From Bradyrhizobium mercantei (GTDB lineage Bacteria; Pseudomonadota; Alphaproteobacteria; Rhizobiales; Xanthobacteraceae): 64,000 nucleotides of DNA. Location of the stretch: contig NZ_MKFI01000011.1 of assembly GCF_001982635.1 (NCBI RefSeq), positions 124,001-188,000 of the forward strand, given 5' to 3'. This document shows, piece after piece, positions 63,096 to 64,000 of this stretch. Within the stretch, counting starts at the first letter, position 1. Every line of letters begins with the position of its first letter. The position numbers were made by a program, and so were the translations under genes. The notes under the pieces are model-generated. The model saw only the letters and a program-made list of their open reading frames with translations, was not told the DNA's origin and made no database searches.

Positions 63096-64000
63096 ATGAT
63101 GAACATTCTTCCCGGCAGTATGCGTTTTGGTGCGGGCCAGCCAGTCAAGCGTCTGGAAGACCAGCGGCTGGTCACCGGGAAGGGGCATTTCATCGACGAC
63201 AAGCCGCAGGATGGCGCGCTCTGGCTGCACGTGCTGCGCTCGCCGCATGCCCACGCCAACATCAAGTCGATCGATGCCAAAGCGGCGCTCGAGATGCCCG
63301 GCGTCAAGGCGGTCTATACCGGCGCCGACCTCGTCAAGGACGATATCGGCACGCTGCCGACGCTGGCGATCTTCAAGCGGCCCGACGGCTCGCCGATGAC
63401 CGTGCCGCCGCGGCGCCTGCTGGCGCATGAGGTGGTGCGTTACGCGGGCGAGGGCGTCGCGGCCGTGGTCGCGACCTCGCGCGTGCTGGCACAGACCGCG
63501 GCGGAGGCGATCGAGATCGATTACGAGGTGCTGCCCTCGGTGGTCGATCCGGTCGAGGCGATCAAGCCCGGTGCGCCGGCGGTGTGGCCGGAAGCACCCG
63601 ACAACATCGTCGCCGCGATGAGCTATGGCGACGCCGCCAAGGTCGAGGAAGCCTTTGCCGGCGCCGCGCACAAGGTGTCGCTCGATCTCGTGAGCCAGCG
63701 CCTGGTGCCGTCGGCGATGGAGCCGCGCTCGACCATTGCCGAGATCGAGAAGAAGACCGGCCGGCTCATCCTCCATGTGCAGTCTCAGACCCCGGGCTCG
63801 ACCCGCGATCTCCTGGCGGAATCGATCCTGAAGCGGCCAAAGGACAGCGTGCGCGTGCTGGTCGGCGACATCGGCGGCGGCTTCGGCCAGAAGACCAGCC
63901 TCTACCCGGAAGACGGCATCGTCGCCTATGCCGCGACCAAGCTGAACGAGAAGATCCGCTGGCGCGGCGACCGCACCGACGAGTTCGTCGGCGGCACCCA
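63096..64000 (+). CDS. Xanthine dehydrogenase family molybdopterin-binding subunit, 3' truncated
   Basis: About 301 residues are seen before the window ends. The frame starts at a double ATG (63096 or 63099) with AAGGA upstream. It has the N-terminal hammerhead domain (RFGAGQPVKRLEDQRLVTG, YTGADLV, RYAGEGVAAVVATSR, EAIEIDYEVLP) and the molybdopterin site GGGFGQK. Members are large subunits of aldehyde, isoquinoline or CO dehydrogenases, working with FAD and iron-sulfur subunits. Those partners and the active-site loop lie outside the window, so the substrate cannot be called. Confidence 0.93.
   Translation, partial: MMNILPGSMRFGAGQPVKRLEDQRLVTGKGHFIDDKPQDGALWLHVLRSPHAHANIKSIDAKAALEMPGVKAVYTGADLVKDDIGTLPTLAIFKRPDGSPMTVPPRRLLAHEVVRYAGEGVAAVVATSRVLAQTAAEAIEIDYEVLPSVVDPVEAIKPGAPAVWPEAPDNIVAAMSYGDAAKVEEAFAGAAHKVSLDLVSQRLVPSAMEPRSTIAEIEKKTGRLILHVQSQTPGSTRDLLAESILKRPKDSVRVLVGDIGGGFGQKTSLYPEDGIVAYAATKLNEKIRWRGDRTDEFVGGT

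Overview
The window is one continuous piece of a GC-rich alphaproteobacterial chromosome. Gene content (CodA-like amidohydrolase, SmoEFGK-type polyol importer, several dipeptide ABC systems, many solitary regulators, YXWGXW-repeat protein), very high third-position GC and short palindromic dispersed repeats all fit Bradyrhizobium or a close relative in the Nitrobacteraceae. This is inference from style and content; no rRNA or tRNA is present to fix it. I see no phage, insertion sequence, CRISPR array or plasmid function. Both ends cut a gene: a GH5 glycosidase on the left and a molybdenum hydroxylase large subunit on the right.

Layout. 1-3.4 kb: GH5 end, cytosine-deaminase-like amidohydrolase and a divergent MHS-family transporter. 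3.4-8.8 kb (minus strand): a stress block with clpB, a DUF2171 protein, then a family 1 encapsulin operon made of a DyP peroxidase carrying a C-terminal encapsulin-loading peptide, the shell gene, and an unrecognised 64-residue protein behind a perfect hairpin. 9.4-13.1 kb: a secreted YXWGXW-repeat protein, the cbpA-cbpM co-chaperone pair and three small unknown genes. 13.1-24.7 kb: a KefB-like antiporter, then a polyol locus (HAD phosphatase, SorC-type regulator, SmoEFGK-like ABC importer, SDR dehydrogenase, FGGY pentulose kinase, PfkB kinase) with a convincing operator palindrome at its promoter. 24.7-41.6 kb: an amidase with a dipeptide-type ABC importer on the plus strand and an AbgB-like M20 hydrolase with a second dipeptide importer on the minus strand; between them lies a Tat-exported class A beta-lactamase divergent from an AmpR-like LysR regulator.

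41.8-52 kb: mixed accessory metabolism and regulation: a COG3904-like periplasmic protein, an enolase-superfamily enzyme, a LuxR-type regulator overlapping a catalytically degenerate HtrA homologue, two AraC regulators, a cupin, a flavin monooxygenase, an esterase and an orphan maleylacetate reductase. 52-64 kb: Tat-exported GH1 beta-glucosidase, secreted M1 aminopeptidase, acetolactate-synthase-like enzyme, phosphoglucomutase, an epimerase/DHDPS-family pair, an intact HtrA protease and the start of a xanthine-dehydrogenase-family subunit.

The most notable points are the encapsulin operon with its unexplained third gene, the pseudoprotease/LuxR pair, the beta-lactamase/AmpR unit between two peptide importers, the SorC operator, and several structured repeat families, one pair of which shows a compensatory base change in a stem.
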